Below, in pieces: positions 45,258-54,010 of a stretch of 64,000 nt of DNA; position 1 is the stretch's first letter; every line of letters begins with the position of its first letter. The notes beneath the pieces are model-generated. The model searched no databases, was not told where the DNA came from, and worked only from the letters and a program-made list of their open reading frames with translations. The translations under genes and the position numbers were made by a program. This DNA comes from Candidatus Poribacteria bacterium (lineage in GTDB: Bacteria > Poribacteria > WGA-4E > WGA-3G), in contig JAJDWI010000080.1 of NCBI GenBank assembly GCA_022825665.1, positions 16,242 through 80,241 of the forward strand, written 5' to 3'.

Positions 45258-46058
45258 TCAGGGACGAGTATCAGTATCAATTGGAGGTTCATCATTTTCA
45301 AGGAACCGATCTATTGTATTCCGTGTTGCAGGACTTGTTCGGAAGTCTGCAACCCAAGGTTGGCGGAAGTAAGCCTGTTTTTCTCGTGGTAAACCATTTA
45401 ATACGGCTGGTGGTATGCGTAAGCGATGCCAGTGGGTTGCAAGATGGGCATAAGCGTTGAGTATGGCAATACGTGGGGTATCACGTTGCCATACAGGACC
45501 TGCATGGCACAAGTTTTCAGTAAAGAAGATTGCACTACCAGCAGGACACTCATAAGTCGTTAAAAATGGACTGCGTTTTCCCTCTTCTAAAGACATGTGA
45601 TCAGGATGCATAGGGAAGTTTGCTTTGTGACTACCGACAATAAAATGTGTTCCACCATCGTTTTTGGAGACATCTGTAAGTTCAAAAACTACGCGTACCA
45701 TTCCAGCATGGATTCTTCCATTGTTCACACGATAGCCAAATATAGGATCCCCTTGACGAGGACCTCCACCATGGAGACCTCCGTGTTCCTGTCCTTTCTT
45801 ACGCCAAACAGAAAATGTACTTTCCATACGAATATCCGGACCAATGATTTCATGTAAGACATCAATTACCTTCGGATGATCAATGAGGACATTTGAAGCA
45901 CCACCAGGAACTGCTCTATGTTCTGGAGGTAGTGATTCTGGATCACGGCGGATTCTATCCAGTTGGTCAACGATAGCATCAACTTCGTCCTTACTTAATA
46001 TCGCTGGACGCACAAGGAAACCGGATAAATCAAAACGAAATTTTTCTTCATCAGTCAT
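45258..46058 (-). CDS. Phytanoyl-CoA dioxygenase (PhyH) family protein, second type
   Basis: Fe(II)/2-oxoglutarate oxygenase of 266 aa. DLSGFLVRPAILSKDEVDAI is the typical N-terminal strand pair. A GGTHFIVGSHKANFP segment and the later NLCHAGPVWQRDTPRIAILNAY include a metal histidine and a cosubstrate arginine; the first HxD/HxE site is less obvious (QEHGGLHGGGPRQGDP) and may differ. Substrate unknown. It precedes the UgpC-type ATPase by eight bases, so transport and oxidation of the same compound is possible. Confidence 0.8.
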   Translation of the reverse strand: MTDEEKFRFDLSGFLVRPAILSKDEVDAIVDQLDRIRRDPESLPPEHRAVPGGASNVLIDHPKVIDVLHEIIGPDIRMESTFSVWRKKGQEHGGLHGGGPRQGDPIFGYRVNNGRIHAGMVRVVFELTDVSKNDGGTHFIVGSHKANFPMHPDHMSLEEGKRSPFLTTYECPAGSAIFFTENLCHAGPVWQRDTPRIAILNAYAHLATHWHRLRIPPAVLNGLPREKQAYFRQPWVADFRTSPATRNTIDRFLENDEPPIDTDTRP

Positions 46059-46138
46059 GTATCAAACTCCTATAGCATAGTTATTTCAACATTAGGATAG
46101 ATCTATGTTTTCATGTGTAGAATACATAAGATAATCAT

Positions 46139-46966
46139 CTATAATCTTATTTTCTTGAATTGCTCTATCTGTGCGGTTATTGCACGTTCTGTTGGAAGCC
46201 TTTCAGCACTTGATGCACCATAGAAACCTACGACACCTTTGGTATTATCTAACACATAGGTTGCATCCTCTGGTTCAGCGATAGGACCTCCGTGACATAT
46301 TACCAGTATTTCAGGGTTAACTCCTTTAGCTGCGTCATGAATAGACTGCACACGTTTGGCAGCATCTTCAAGTGTAAATGCAGTTTTTGCTCCGATAGAC
46401 CCTTTCGTTGTAAGACCCATGTGTGCTACAAGGATATCCGCACCTGCATCTGCCATCTGTTCCGCTTCAGATTCGTTGAACGCATAAGGTGTGGTTAGCA
46501 TATTCATCTTATGTGCAGTGCGAATCATTTCTACTTCAGGTCCATATCCCATGTCTGTTTCTTCCAGAAGTTGACGGAATGTACCATCAATTAGACCTAC
46601 AGTAGGAAAGTTTTGTACACCTGAAAATCCGACAGCATCAATCTGACTTAGGAAAATATCCATCAATCGAAACGGGTCTGTTCCGCAGACTCCAGCCAGG
46701 ACAGGTGTATTTTTGACGACAGGTAAAACCTCGCTTGCCATTTCTACCACTATTTGATTAGCGTCACCATACGGCATCATACCAGCAAGAGAGCCTCTAC
46801 CTGCCATACGGAATCTACCGGAATTGTAGATAATGATTAAGTCAATTCCACCTGCCTCCTCACATTTTGCAGAAATACCAGTGCCTGCACCAGCACCAAT
46901 GATAGGTTTTCCAGCATCAATATTGGTGCGAAGTTGATGTAATATATCCTCACGTTTAAATTTCAT
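46139..46966 (-). CDS. Phosphoenolpyruvate-hydrolase-like TIM-barrel protein
   Basis: 275-aa protein of the PEP_hydrolase family (PF09370-like). Diagnostic stretches are [77 protein letters not shown], and [17 protein letters not shown], followed by [12 protein letters not shown] and a [12 protein letters not shown] end. Related proteins bind phosphoenolpyruvate or aldol products; the reaction in this family is poorly established. It stands as a single minus-strand gene between PhyH and LamG proteins, with no linked pathway genes. Confidence 0.82.
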   Translation of the reverse strand: MKFKREDILHQLRTNIDAGKPIIGAGAGTGISAKCEEAGGIDLIIIYNSGRFRMAGRGSLAGMMPYGDANQIVVEMASEVLPVVKNTPVLAGVCGTDPFRLMDIFLSQIDAVGFSGVQNFPTVGLIDGTFRQLLEETDMGYGPEVEMIRTAHKMNMLTTPYAFNESEAEQMADAGADILVAHMGLTTKGSIGAKTAFTLEDAAKRVQSIHDAAKGVNPEILVICHGGPIAEPEDATYVLDNTKGVVGFYGASSAERLPTERAITAQIEQFKKIRL

Positions 46967-46991
46967 TGATTAAATCCTTTAGATACACAAT

Positions 46992-47021
46992 TAACATTTA
47001 TTCAGATAACATTTATTCAGA
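46992..47021. repeat. Perfect 15-bp tandem duplication
   Basis: TAACATTTATTCAGA occurs twice head-to-tail between the PEP-hydrolase-like and LamG genes. It could affect the leader of the former. Confidence 0.7.
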
Positions 47022-47031
47022 ATATGTAGGA

Positions 47032-47820
47032 TTACATTTTGAGATTTGCCCAAGTTGTTGCCAATTTTCCGTGTGCTGAGACATCAAGTGTGTCATTAAT
47101 GATTCTTTGGATTTCAGCTTCTGTTAGAGGATAGTTTGCTAACATTACTTCATCCATACTACCTACAAAAAAACGAGGACAGCATGCATTGTTTTCACCG
47201 CCGAGTCGTAATACTTTATCCGGTGAACTTCTACCAACGCCTTTCTGAGAAATAGCCGTCCCATCATGTTCACCATTTATATAAAAACGTATATCTGTTC
47301 CATCCCAAACCACAGCAATATGTGTCCATTCTTTTGCCGTTATTTTACCAAATGATATATGATAACCGGGATTGTCGGTATCATAAAAATAATATGCAAG
47401 TTTTCCTTCACCTGGTTCAATTTGCAGGTAATAAGTGTTTTTGTAAAAGATGGTATTTTTATTTTCTTGAGGACCGACAGGAAGTTCATCAAGATAAACC
47501 CAAGCCATCATCGTAATTGCTTCGTCTATATCCACCTCTTTGGAATGTGCTACTTCAATGTAGGCAGGTTTTGCCGCGGTCCCTGCCATCTTCACACCTT
47601 TACCAAGTATTCCCGCTGTCCATACAACATCTCCGTTAAATTTACCTACTAAACCTGCTGTGGCATCCTTTGTCTCTTTTCCGGTTCCTTCGTCAAAGTG
47701 CCATACATATAACTTCTCACCGAGTTGATCAACGTTACCTTTTCCCCCAGCCGCAAACACAACCTGACAACAAAACAGACTGAGGATTGTACTTATTATG
47801 ATAAATCTCCGAGATTTCAT
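47032..47820 (-). CDS. Secreted LamG-domain protein
   Basis: 262 aa. Signal peptide MKSRRFIIISTILSLFCCQVVFAA with cleavage near AAG. The rest is one concanavalin-A-like (LamG/pentraxin) jelly-roll of about 200 residues: LYVWHFDEGTGKETKDATAGLVGKFNGDVVWTAG..., EAITMMAWVYLDELP, WTHIAVVWDGTDIRFYINGEHDGTA, and GSMDEVMLANYPLTEAEIQRI. It ends SAHGKLATTWANLK, shared with its neighbour. A glycan- or matrix-binding role is inferred from the fold. Confidence 0.83.
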   Translation of the reverse strand: MKSRRFIIISTILSLFCCQVVFAAGGKGNVDQLGEKLYVWHFDEGTGKETKDATAGLVGKFNGDVVWTAGILGKGVKMAGTAAKPAYIEVAHSKEVDIDEAITMMAWVYLDELPVGPQENKNTIFYKNTYYLQIEPGEGKLAYYFYDTDNPGYHISFGKITAKEWTHIAVVWDGTDIRFYINGEHDGTAISQKGVGRSSPDKVLRLGGENNACCPRFFVGSMDEVMLANYPLTEAEIQRIINDTLDVSAHGKLATTWANLKM

Positions 47821-47961
47821 TGTAATTCCTCCTGTGAATTGTGCTTATGAGTTCGTTGAAGTTAACTTGTAGCATGATTTACACTCAATATATTGAAGTT
47901 TTGCTGTTTATATAATTCTCATACAATAGTTAAAGAAGTTATAATCAATTAGACAATAGAT

Positions 47962-48732
47962 TTATTTTTTAAGATTTCCCCATGTTGTTGCGAGTTTTCC
48001 ACTTGGGGATACATCAAAAAACACACCATTGTTCATATCCGAATTAATTTCGTCCTCTGTAAGGGCACGACTGTAGATTGCTACTTCATCAACAAGACAA
48101 ACTGTACCAGATAGTCCAGTTTGAGATTTACCTATTCGGAATACTATATCAACACTGAAAATTTCATTACCCGGTGGTTTCCATTCTACGTCTAACTCAC
48201 CATCAATATATTGTCTGATCATGTCACCGTCAAAAGTAGATGAGACATGATGCCATTCTTTTAACTTAGGTTTAATCGTTTGTTTATTTCGGGAACCTTG
48301 CCATCCTCCGCCGACATTCATCCAAGTCTCAATCTGTGGTGAACCGGTAGGATTTGAACTCCACTGTAGACAATATCCACCTGTGTTGTTGGGTGTCCTA
48401 CGTCCCATCAAGTTAGAGTCACCTTGATCTTGTTCTGGGAAAAACCATGCTTGTATCGTGAGTTCATCTGTAATATCAAGTTCAGGTACAGATGCAATTT
48501 CTACATATTTTTCAGTATCAGCAATTTGTATACAACCACCAATTTTACCATCTTTTGACCAAGTTGCCCCGTGTAGGGTTGCTTCAAGGTCATTTCCACT
48601 TGCATCCATTGCTGTATCGCCATTTCCCTCGTCAAATGGAAGATATAACATCAGATCTTTATCATCGTTTATTGCCCAAGCATTATAACTGATACTTAGG
48701 ACGAAAATGAGAAGAATAGTAGTAAGTTTCAT
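47962..48732 (-). CDS. Secreted LamG-domain protein, paralogue
   Basis: 256 aa, paralogue of the preceding gene. Signal peptide MKLTTILLIFVLSISYNAWA, then LMLYLPFDEGNGDTAMDASGNDLEATLHG, ELTIQAWFFPEQD, WHHVSSTFDGDMIRQYIDGELDVEW, LVDEVAIYSRALTEDEI. C-terminus SPSGKLATTWGNLKK closely matches the neighbour, so the two derive from one ancestor. The ATG at 48732 has AAAGGAA upstream; a GTG one codon earlier is also in frame. Ligand unknown. Confidence 0.83.
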   Translation of the reverse strand: MKLTTILLIFVLSISYNAWAINDDKDLMLYLPFDEGNGDTAMDASGNDLEATLHGATWSKDGKIGGCIQIADTEKYVEIASVPELDITDELTIQAWFFPEQDQGDSNLMGRRTPNNTGGYCLQWSSNPTGSPQIETWMNVGGGWQGSRNKQTIKPKLKEWHHVSSTFDGDMIRQYIDGELDVEWKPPGNEIFSVDIVFRIGKSQTGLSGTVCLVDEVAIYSRALTEDEINSDMNNGVFFDVSPSGKLATTWGNLKK

Positions 48733-48774
48733 CACAAATTCCTTTGCTATAAAGCAGTGTTATCTTATTCGTAA

Positions 48775-50409
48775 TTAGAACCTTGAAATTTCAATCTCTT
48801 TTGCTGTAATAAACTCAAGTAATGCAGGCGTGCCTTCCTGCGTTTTTTGGATTCCACGTTGAATTGCGGGAATTATTTGGTCCGGCGTTTCAACTCGTTC
48901 ACCGTAACCTCCGAATGCTTTTGCCATATCAGCATAGTTACCAGAAATGTCTGTGGAACGATATTTCTCAGTTGATACAGGCATGATAGGAATCTCAATA
49001 GCCATTGAGAAGTTATTGAAAAGGACTGAGAGTATTGGTATTCGTTCACGAACTGCTGTTTCAAAATCCATACCGGTGAAACCGATTGCTGCGTCTCCCC
49101 AAACATTGACACAAAGTGCATCCGGTTTAGCAAGTTTTGCACCCATAGCAAGACCGAGACCGTAACCGAGTTGGGTTGTTTTACCCCAACCTATGTATGT
49201 GAGTGGATTTTCACATTGCCAAAATGGAGACAGTTGATCGCGAGGACTCCCCGCATCGTGTGTGATAATAGTATTTTTAACGTCAACGGTACGTAATAGA
49301 TCCCATATCACCCGATATGGTGTCATTGGTACGTCATCGGATGTTAGTTTTTGCTTCCACTGATACAACCATTCAGTTTTTACTTGCCCAATTTCTTCAG
49401 TGATAGCAGCCGTTTTATCTTCTGAAGGGTCGCCAATTCTATCACTTACTGCCTCTACTAAACCTTCTAAAATCAAACCTGCATCACCGACCAGAGCAGA
49501 TTCAACAGGAACGTCTTTATTGATGTCAGCAGGATCTAAGGTAGCATGGATGACGCGTTTCCCTTCTGGTATAGAAACCCCAAAGTTAGTTCTACTAAAA
49601 CTACATCCAATACCAAATAGGAGATCTGTCTTTTGAAGGAAGTGATGTACCGGTTTAGGAATTGAACGTCCACCCGAACCGAGTGCTAAGTGATGGTTTT
49701 CTGGAAAAGCACTTTTCCCACCTAAACTTGTTGTAACAGGAGCGGAAAGGAGTTCAGCGAGTTCTCGTAGTGAATCCCATGCTTGCGCGTAATGGACTCC
49801 TTGTCCTGCATAGATTACAGGACATTCTGCTGCTATCAAAGCGTCAGCAACTGCTTCAATTTCAGAACCACTGGGACCATATCGCACAGTAGGCACAGGT
49901 GTCGGATCAAAGGGATCGGGTACTTCTTGTCCCATTAGGTCACCGGGAATTTCCACAAGTGCAGGTCTGGGTCTACCGTTTCGAACCTGAGTAAATGCAC
50001 GCCGCATCACCTCTGGTAACGCCTCTGGAACTGTAAGTTGTTCACACGATTTTGTTACATGACGGAAGTTTAGCGATGAATTGAAATTCGGTTGAATCTG
50101 TGACAAGGGACGTGAATATCCCATCGGTAGAACGACAATTGGTGCTGAATCTCCATAAGCTTGTGCGACTCCGCCAAATGCATTTTCTGATCCTGGTCCA
50201 CTCTGCATGCAAAACACTCCGATTTTTTCTCCGGAGGTAATACGACTCATCGCATCTGCCATGTGCAACCCGATACGTTCTTGACGGACAATTATCGGTC
50301 GGATATCAACTTTCGCAGCGGCTTCAATAATTGGGTTAACAGGATACGCGAACAGATATTCCACACCCTCTGTTTTTAGTACCTTAGCAACCGCATCAAC
50401 AACTTTCAT
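48775..50409 (-). CDS. Thiamine-pyrophosphate-dependent enzyme (acetolactate-synthase-like)
   Basis: 544 aa, three-domain TPP enzyme. The PYR domain has RQERIGLHMADAMSR with the cofactor-activating glutamate (Glu in QER), the middle domain spans about 190-320, and the PP domain has NVWGDAAIGFTGMDFETAVRERIPILSVLFNN (the GD...N TPP/magnesium signature). FAD-binding residues and substrate are not decidable; benzoylformate decarboxylase, oxalyl-CoA decarboxylase or a 2-ketoacid lyase are all possible. It follows two PhyH paralogues in the same orientation with short gaps, so an oxygenase-lyase route for a small oxidised metabolite is suggested. Confidence 0.85.
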   Translation of the reverse strand: MKVVDAVAKVLKTEGVEYLFAYPVNPIIEAAAKVDIRPIIVRQERIGLHMADAMSRITSGEKIGVFCMQSGPGSENAFGGVAQAYGDSAPIVVLPMGYSRPLSQIQPNFNSSLNFRHVTKSCEQLTVPEALPEVMRRAFTQVRNGRPRPALVEIPGDLMGQEVPDPFDPTPVPTVRYGPSGSEIEAVADALIAAECPVIYAGQGVHYAQAWDSLRELAELLSAPVTTSLGGKSAFPENHHLALGSGGRSIPKPVHHFLQKTDLLFGIGCSFSRTNFGVSIPEGKRVIHATLDPADINKDVPVESALVGDAGLILEGLVEAVSDRIGDPSEDKTAAITEEIGQVKTEWLYQWKQKLTSDDVPMTPYRVIWDLLRTVDVKNTIITHDAGSPRDQLSPFWQCENPLTYIGWGKTTQLGYGLGLAMGAKLAKPDALCVNVWGDAAIGFTGMDFETAVRERIPILSVLFNNFSMAIEIPIMPVSTEKYRSTDISGNYADMAKAFGGYGERVETPDQIIPAIQRGIQKTQEGTPALLEFITAKEIEISRF

Positions 50410-50429
50410 TTAATACTCCTAATACTCAT

Positions 50430-51236
50430 TTAAGGGTTAGTTGGACTACCCGCGTCCATCACAAGGGGAAAATGGTCACCAGCCAATTTTTCTCCATCCC
50501 TAACAGTGACAAATCGTTTCATGACATGGTTTCCACTTTCATCGTACAAGGTTTCATTAGTCATATAATGTACAGCAATTGCACGTCTCGGTTGACCACT
50601 GTCATTTGCATGGGAACCGTGCCAAGTTAAAGAATGATGGTAATGTACATATCCTTTTTTGACAGGACACATCTCAACTTCTAAGTCGTATTCTTCAAAT
50701 TTGTCTGGCATGGAATAAATATCTTTGATTGAATGCAGGAACGGTATCTGATTTCCCCATTTGTATGAACCTGGAACCATCCGCATACAACCGTTACTTT
50801 CATCAACATCATCTAATGCAACCCAACCAGTGACTTGACTCGTCTTTGGTGTAAGAATAGGCCAATAGGGTGAATCCTGATGCCACATATTCACACCACC
50901 GACTTGTGGTGGTTTATATTGAATTTGGTCGTGCCATACTCGCACTTCTGTCGCAGATGTGAGTTGTCCGATTTCCTCAACGATGATAGGATTGTGAACG
51001 AGTTCACGATAGGCTGGACTCGCTTCCCATATATTCACAATTTGCCATACAGGGGTTTCTGCCCTACCTCCAAGGTTGACTATGTGTACTGGTTGCGGTA
51101 TACCTTCCTTTTCGTAGTCATCAATAACGCGGGTCAATTCTGAACGTAATTCCTCAACTTGTTCATCGTTCAGAACCTGACTTCCAAGGAGAAAGCCCTT
51201 CTCACGAAAAGTATCAATTTGGGCTTGGTTAAGCAT
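50430..51236 (-). CDS. Phytanoyl-CoA dioxygenase (PhyH) paralogue
   Basis: About 268 aa Fe(II)/2-oxoglutarate oxygenase. Metal site HQDSP in MWHQDSPYWPI plus the downstream YHHSLTWHGSHAND histidine and the RRAIAVHYMTNE arginine are complete. Start chosen at 51236 because its paralogue begins MLTQTQVDTFREKG and here MLNQAQIDTFREKG follows an GGAGACAG site; 51248 adds four codons. It lies 22 bases from the next gene in a PhyH-PhyH-TPP unit. Confidence 0.87.
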   Translation of the reverse strand: MLNQAQIDTFREKGFLLGSQVLNDEQVEELRSELTRVIDDYEKEGIPQPVHIVNLGGRAETPVWQIVNIWEASPAYRELVHNPIIVEEIGQLTSATEVRVWHDQIQYKPPQVGGVNMWHQDSPYWPILTPKTSQVTGWVALDDVDESNGCMRMVPGSYKWGNQIPFLHSIKDIYSMPDKFEEYDLEVEMCPVKKGYVHYHHSLTWHGSHANDSGQPRRAIAVHYMTNETLYDESGNHVMKRFVTVRDGEKLAGDHFPLVMDAGSPTNP

Positions 51237-51270
51237 TTCTGTCTCCATTACAAATTAGTATCAAAATATT

Positions 51271-52083
51271 TTATAGCTCTGGATTTGTCGGCACTCCAGA
51301 TTCCATAACAACTGGGAAATGATCACCTGACAGGACATCGCCATCTTTGACAGTAACAAAAGGCTTCATTAGATGATTACCTTCCTCATGATATATTGTT
51401 TCATCTGTCATATAATGAACTGCTATTGCACGTCTTGGACCACCACTGGTATTGTCGTGGGAACCGTGCCACGTTAAAGAATGGTGGAAATGCACATGTC
51501 CTTTAGGGACTGGACACAGTTCTACTGACAACTCATTATCTTCAAAGGTGTCATGCATATTGTGTATATCTCCGACAGAACCCAAAAACTGCATTTGGGG
51601 TCCCCACTTGTATGAACCGGGAACCATCCGCATACATCCATTGCTTTCATCTATATCGTCTAATGCAACCCATGCGGTTACTTGACTCGTTTTCGGCATA
51701 AGTATTCCCCACAGTGGTGAATCCTGATGCCATCCATTTTTACCACCGATCTCTGGTGGCTTGTATTGAATCTGGTCATGCCAAACACGTAGCTCTGTTG
51801 AAGCAGTGAGTTGTCCGATTTCCTCTACTATGGTTGGGTTATATATGAGTTTGTGGTAGGCATTACTTGCCTCCCAGATATTAACGATTTGCATGACAGG
51901 ATTTTTTACCTGTCTCCCAAGGTTAGTGATACGTACGGGTTGCTTAACTTCGGGCTTTTCATAATCGTCTATAACGCGTGCTAATTCAGATCGTAATTCT
52001 TCGACCTGTTCATCAGAAAGCACACGGTTACCAAGCAGAAAACCTTTCTCACGAAATGTGTCAACTTGGGTTTGAGTAAGCAT
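51271..52083 (-). CDS. Phytanoyl-CoA dioxygenase (PhyH) paralogue, first of the unit
   Basis: 270 aa, closely similar along its length to the downstream gene (EKGFLLGNRVLSDEQVEELRSELARV against EKGFLLGSQVLNDEQVEELRSELTRV). Metal ligands are in GWHQDSPLWGI and HFHHSLTWHGSHDNT, cosubstrate arginine in RRAIAVHYMTDE. AGGAG precedes the ATG. The pair is a recent tandem duplication, so they may act on related substrates or form a heteromer. A strong promoter lies immediately upstream. Confidence 0.88.
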   Translation of the reverse strand: MLTQTQVDTFREKGFLLGNRVLSDEQVEELRSELARVIDDYEKPEVKQPVRITNLGRQVKNPVMQIVNIWEASNAYHKLIYNPTIVEEIGQLTASTELRVWHDQIQYKPPEIGGKNGWHQDSPLWGILMPKTSQVTAWVALDDIDESNGCMRMVPGSYKWGPQMQFLGSVGDIHNMHDTFEDNELSVELCPVPKGHVHFHHSLTWHGSHDNTSGGPRRAIAVHYMTDETIYHEEGNHLMKPFVTVKDGDVLSGDHFPVVMESGVPTNPEL

Positions 52084-52113
52084 AATATTCTCCTAAATCA
52101 TATTATGTGATGC

Positions 52114-52142
52114 ATAATAGCACGTCAACAGGTTTCTGTCAA
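52114..52142 (-). promoter_or_regulatory. Near-consensus promoter of the PhyH-PhyH-TPP operon
   Basis: On the minus strand TTGACA (complement of 52137-52142), a 17-base spacer, and TATTAT (complement of 52114-52119). The start near 52107 gives a leader of about 24 bases that contains AGGAG. Confidence 0.7.
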
Positions 52143-52396
52143 TCAGTAAAATGGATTGGTTCAGAGCCATTCAGTTTTCCAAATTCTATTATTTTTAATA
52201 TTAAGCCTTCCTTAGATTCAGAGTTTTCAGAGTCAAAGGGAAATTTGCACAATTTTATCATGTGCCACGAACCTATATTCAGTATGGTTTTATAGGGCTA
52301 TTATGACCTATTTAGTCAAGAATGACTCTGAAAATTTGGATGCTTCTACATAAAACAGTGCCAACGGAATTTAGGGTGTGGATTCAGCCGACTCCG

Positions 52397-52764
52397 TAAG
52401 CGTCAATTTAGTGATTCTTGTCCGTTTGAATTGCTTGTTGTCTGAACCAGGATTTCCAAATCAACGGTATGAATGCCATTTAGGCATTCCCCGGGATTAT
52501 AGGATTTCCAGGATTAGGAATTTGTAGTATATATTCCGTTGTCAGGATGAAGGGCTAACTTTTGCATAGGAACATTGGCATACAAATCTCTTATTTTGTA
52601 AATCTTGGTTCAGACACAATACTTGTCGTAGGTCGCTTTGCTCGCTCCGACCTACGAGAATGTAAGAAGTGAAGACGGGCGAGGAAACCTCGCCCCTACG
52701 TTAGTGTCCGAGGCGCAATGAATTGCGCGACTACAAACGCATCTCGTCCTTAAATTGACGCTTA
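52397..52764. mobile_element. Composite MITE-like element, perfect 14-bp terminal repeats
   Basis: TAAGCGTCAATTTA at 52397-52410 is the exact inverse of 52751-52764. Inside are, in order, a family-A copy (ends near 52438 and 52617), a hairpin CGTAGGTCG...CGACCTACG near 52630-52651, the GGGCGAGGAAACCTCGCCC palindrome near 52680-52700, and the GCGCAATGAATTGCGC palindrome near 52713-52728. It ends four bases from the tonB stop codon. The rest of the gap, 52143-52396, shows nothing recognisable. Confidence 0.68.
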
Positions 52765-52767
52765 TGG

Positions 52768-53679
52768 TTATCCATTCAAATTAAACTTATAAGGAATACG
52801 GATCCGTTGTGAGATCGCAATCTTACCTTGCATTGCAGGAGAAAATAGTGAGGATTTGAGGGCTTGAATTGCTGCCTCTTCACAACCGAGACCACTAATC
52901 TCAAGGACTTCAACAACTCGGATGTCATGGGCTTTTCCATCAATCCCAATAGTTGCTTCAAGAACCACTAATCCTTGCTTATGTGTCAATCTTGCAGAAT
53001 CAGGATATACCGGATCAATCTTTTTTAAGAATGTAGCATTTTGGGTAGGTTTAATAACATTCGGCACATTAAGAGGTATTGGTGATAATTGATTCTGAAA
53101 TAATTCAGGTGAACTAAACTCAGATTTACGTTTTGTTCTTTGCGGTACTAAATTGACTGAGGAGACATATCTTTGACTTTTCTCAATATTTGTCTGATAT
53201 GAAACTTGGATTCCAGATAAAGAACTATTAGGTTCGTGCAAACCAAATGTGCCAACTATGTATGTATCTGTCGTAGTTGCTGATATTGGTTGGATATTTG
53301 TTTTAACCTCTGAAAGTATAGGATTAACTTTCGGTAGTGAATCAGGATGTAAATTCACAGTCTTTGGAGGAACAATTTGACGAAAATTTTTCTCTTTAGG
53401 TAAAACAGTGAGAAAACGTTTCGGTGATGGACTTGAAATAAAATCTACATGTAGTGAATTAGATTGTATATCAGTCGTTTCAATTGACGAAAGACCAATT
53501 ATTGACACTCCTATCAAATGTATGCTAACCGATAATATAAGCGCAGTATTTGACAGCAAACTACCAGAGAAGAATGACGTAATAGGCTTAAAAACACCAG
53601 AAAGCCTATGAGTACTATTCATACGATTCTTTCCAGCAAATAATAAAACTTTGTTTAGAATTTGGACAATGCTGTTCAT
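52768..53679 (-). CDS. tonB: TonB-like energy transducer
   Basis: 303 aa. A short cytoplasmic N-terminus, one transmembrane segment at about residues 40-62 (LLSNTALILSVSIHLIGVSII), a long periplasmic linker that is proline- and serine-rich, and a C-terminal TonB domain (IDPVYPDSARLTHKQGLVVLEATIGIDGKAHDIRV, GLGCEEAAIQALKSSLFSPA, RIRIPYKFNL). It would carry proton-motive energy from the inner membrane to outer-membrane receptors. exbB and exbD are not in the window. ATG at 53679 has no clear ribosome-binding site; ATG at 53622 with GGAAAG upstream is a good alternative. Confidence 0.85.
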   Translation of the reverse strand: MNSIVQILNKVLLFAGKNRMNSTHRLSGVFKPITSFFSGSLLSNTALILSVSIHLIGVSIIGLSSIETTDIQSNSLHVDFISSPSPKRFLTVLPKEKNFRQIVPPKTVNLHPDSLPKVNPILSEVKTNIQPISATTTDTYIVGTFGLHEPNSSLSGIQVSYQTNIEKSQRYVSSVNLVPQRTKRKSEFSSPELFQNQLSPIPLNVPNVIKPTQNATFLKKIDPVYPDSARLTHKQGLVVLEATIGIDGKAHDIRVVEVLEISGLGCEEAAIQALKSSLFSPAMQGKIAISQRIRIPYKFNLNG

Positions 53680-54010
53680 TTTGTTTACACCATTTCACTT
53701 CTTTCGAATTCTTATTCCTCTAAAACACCTATGTAACTTAGTTCACACATATTTCATTTGAAAATCTACCTACATCCTATGCTATTATCAGCAAATACTG
53801 TGCCAAAACATAAAATAAGCTGACAACTCTATTTTCATACTCGTTTCATTTTTATTTGACACACTATGCTATTATTTGCTAAACTATTAAGTAAGTTCAG
53901 AATAGGAAGCAGAACTTGATTGGCAAATATAACAGTCTTACATGCACCTTGGAATTATCTGACGCAACAATATCATACTCATCAGCGAAAGGACAGGTTC
54001 GCTTCATCCA
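53680..54010. promoter_or_regulatory. Divergent control region between tonB and the TRAP permease
   Basis: Contains a 12-bp direct repeat CTATGCTATTAT at 53777-53788 and 53864-53875, and on the plus strand TTGACA at 53856-53861 with TAAACT at 53880-53885 (18-base spacer). The second repeat copy lies between the two promoter hexamers, so a protein bound there would block polymerase. Start near 53892. Confidence 0.5.
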
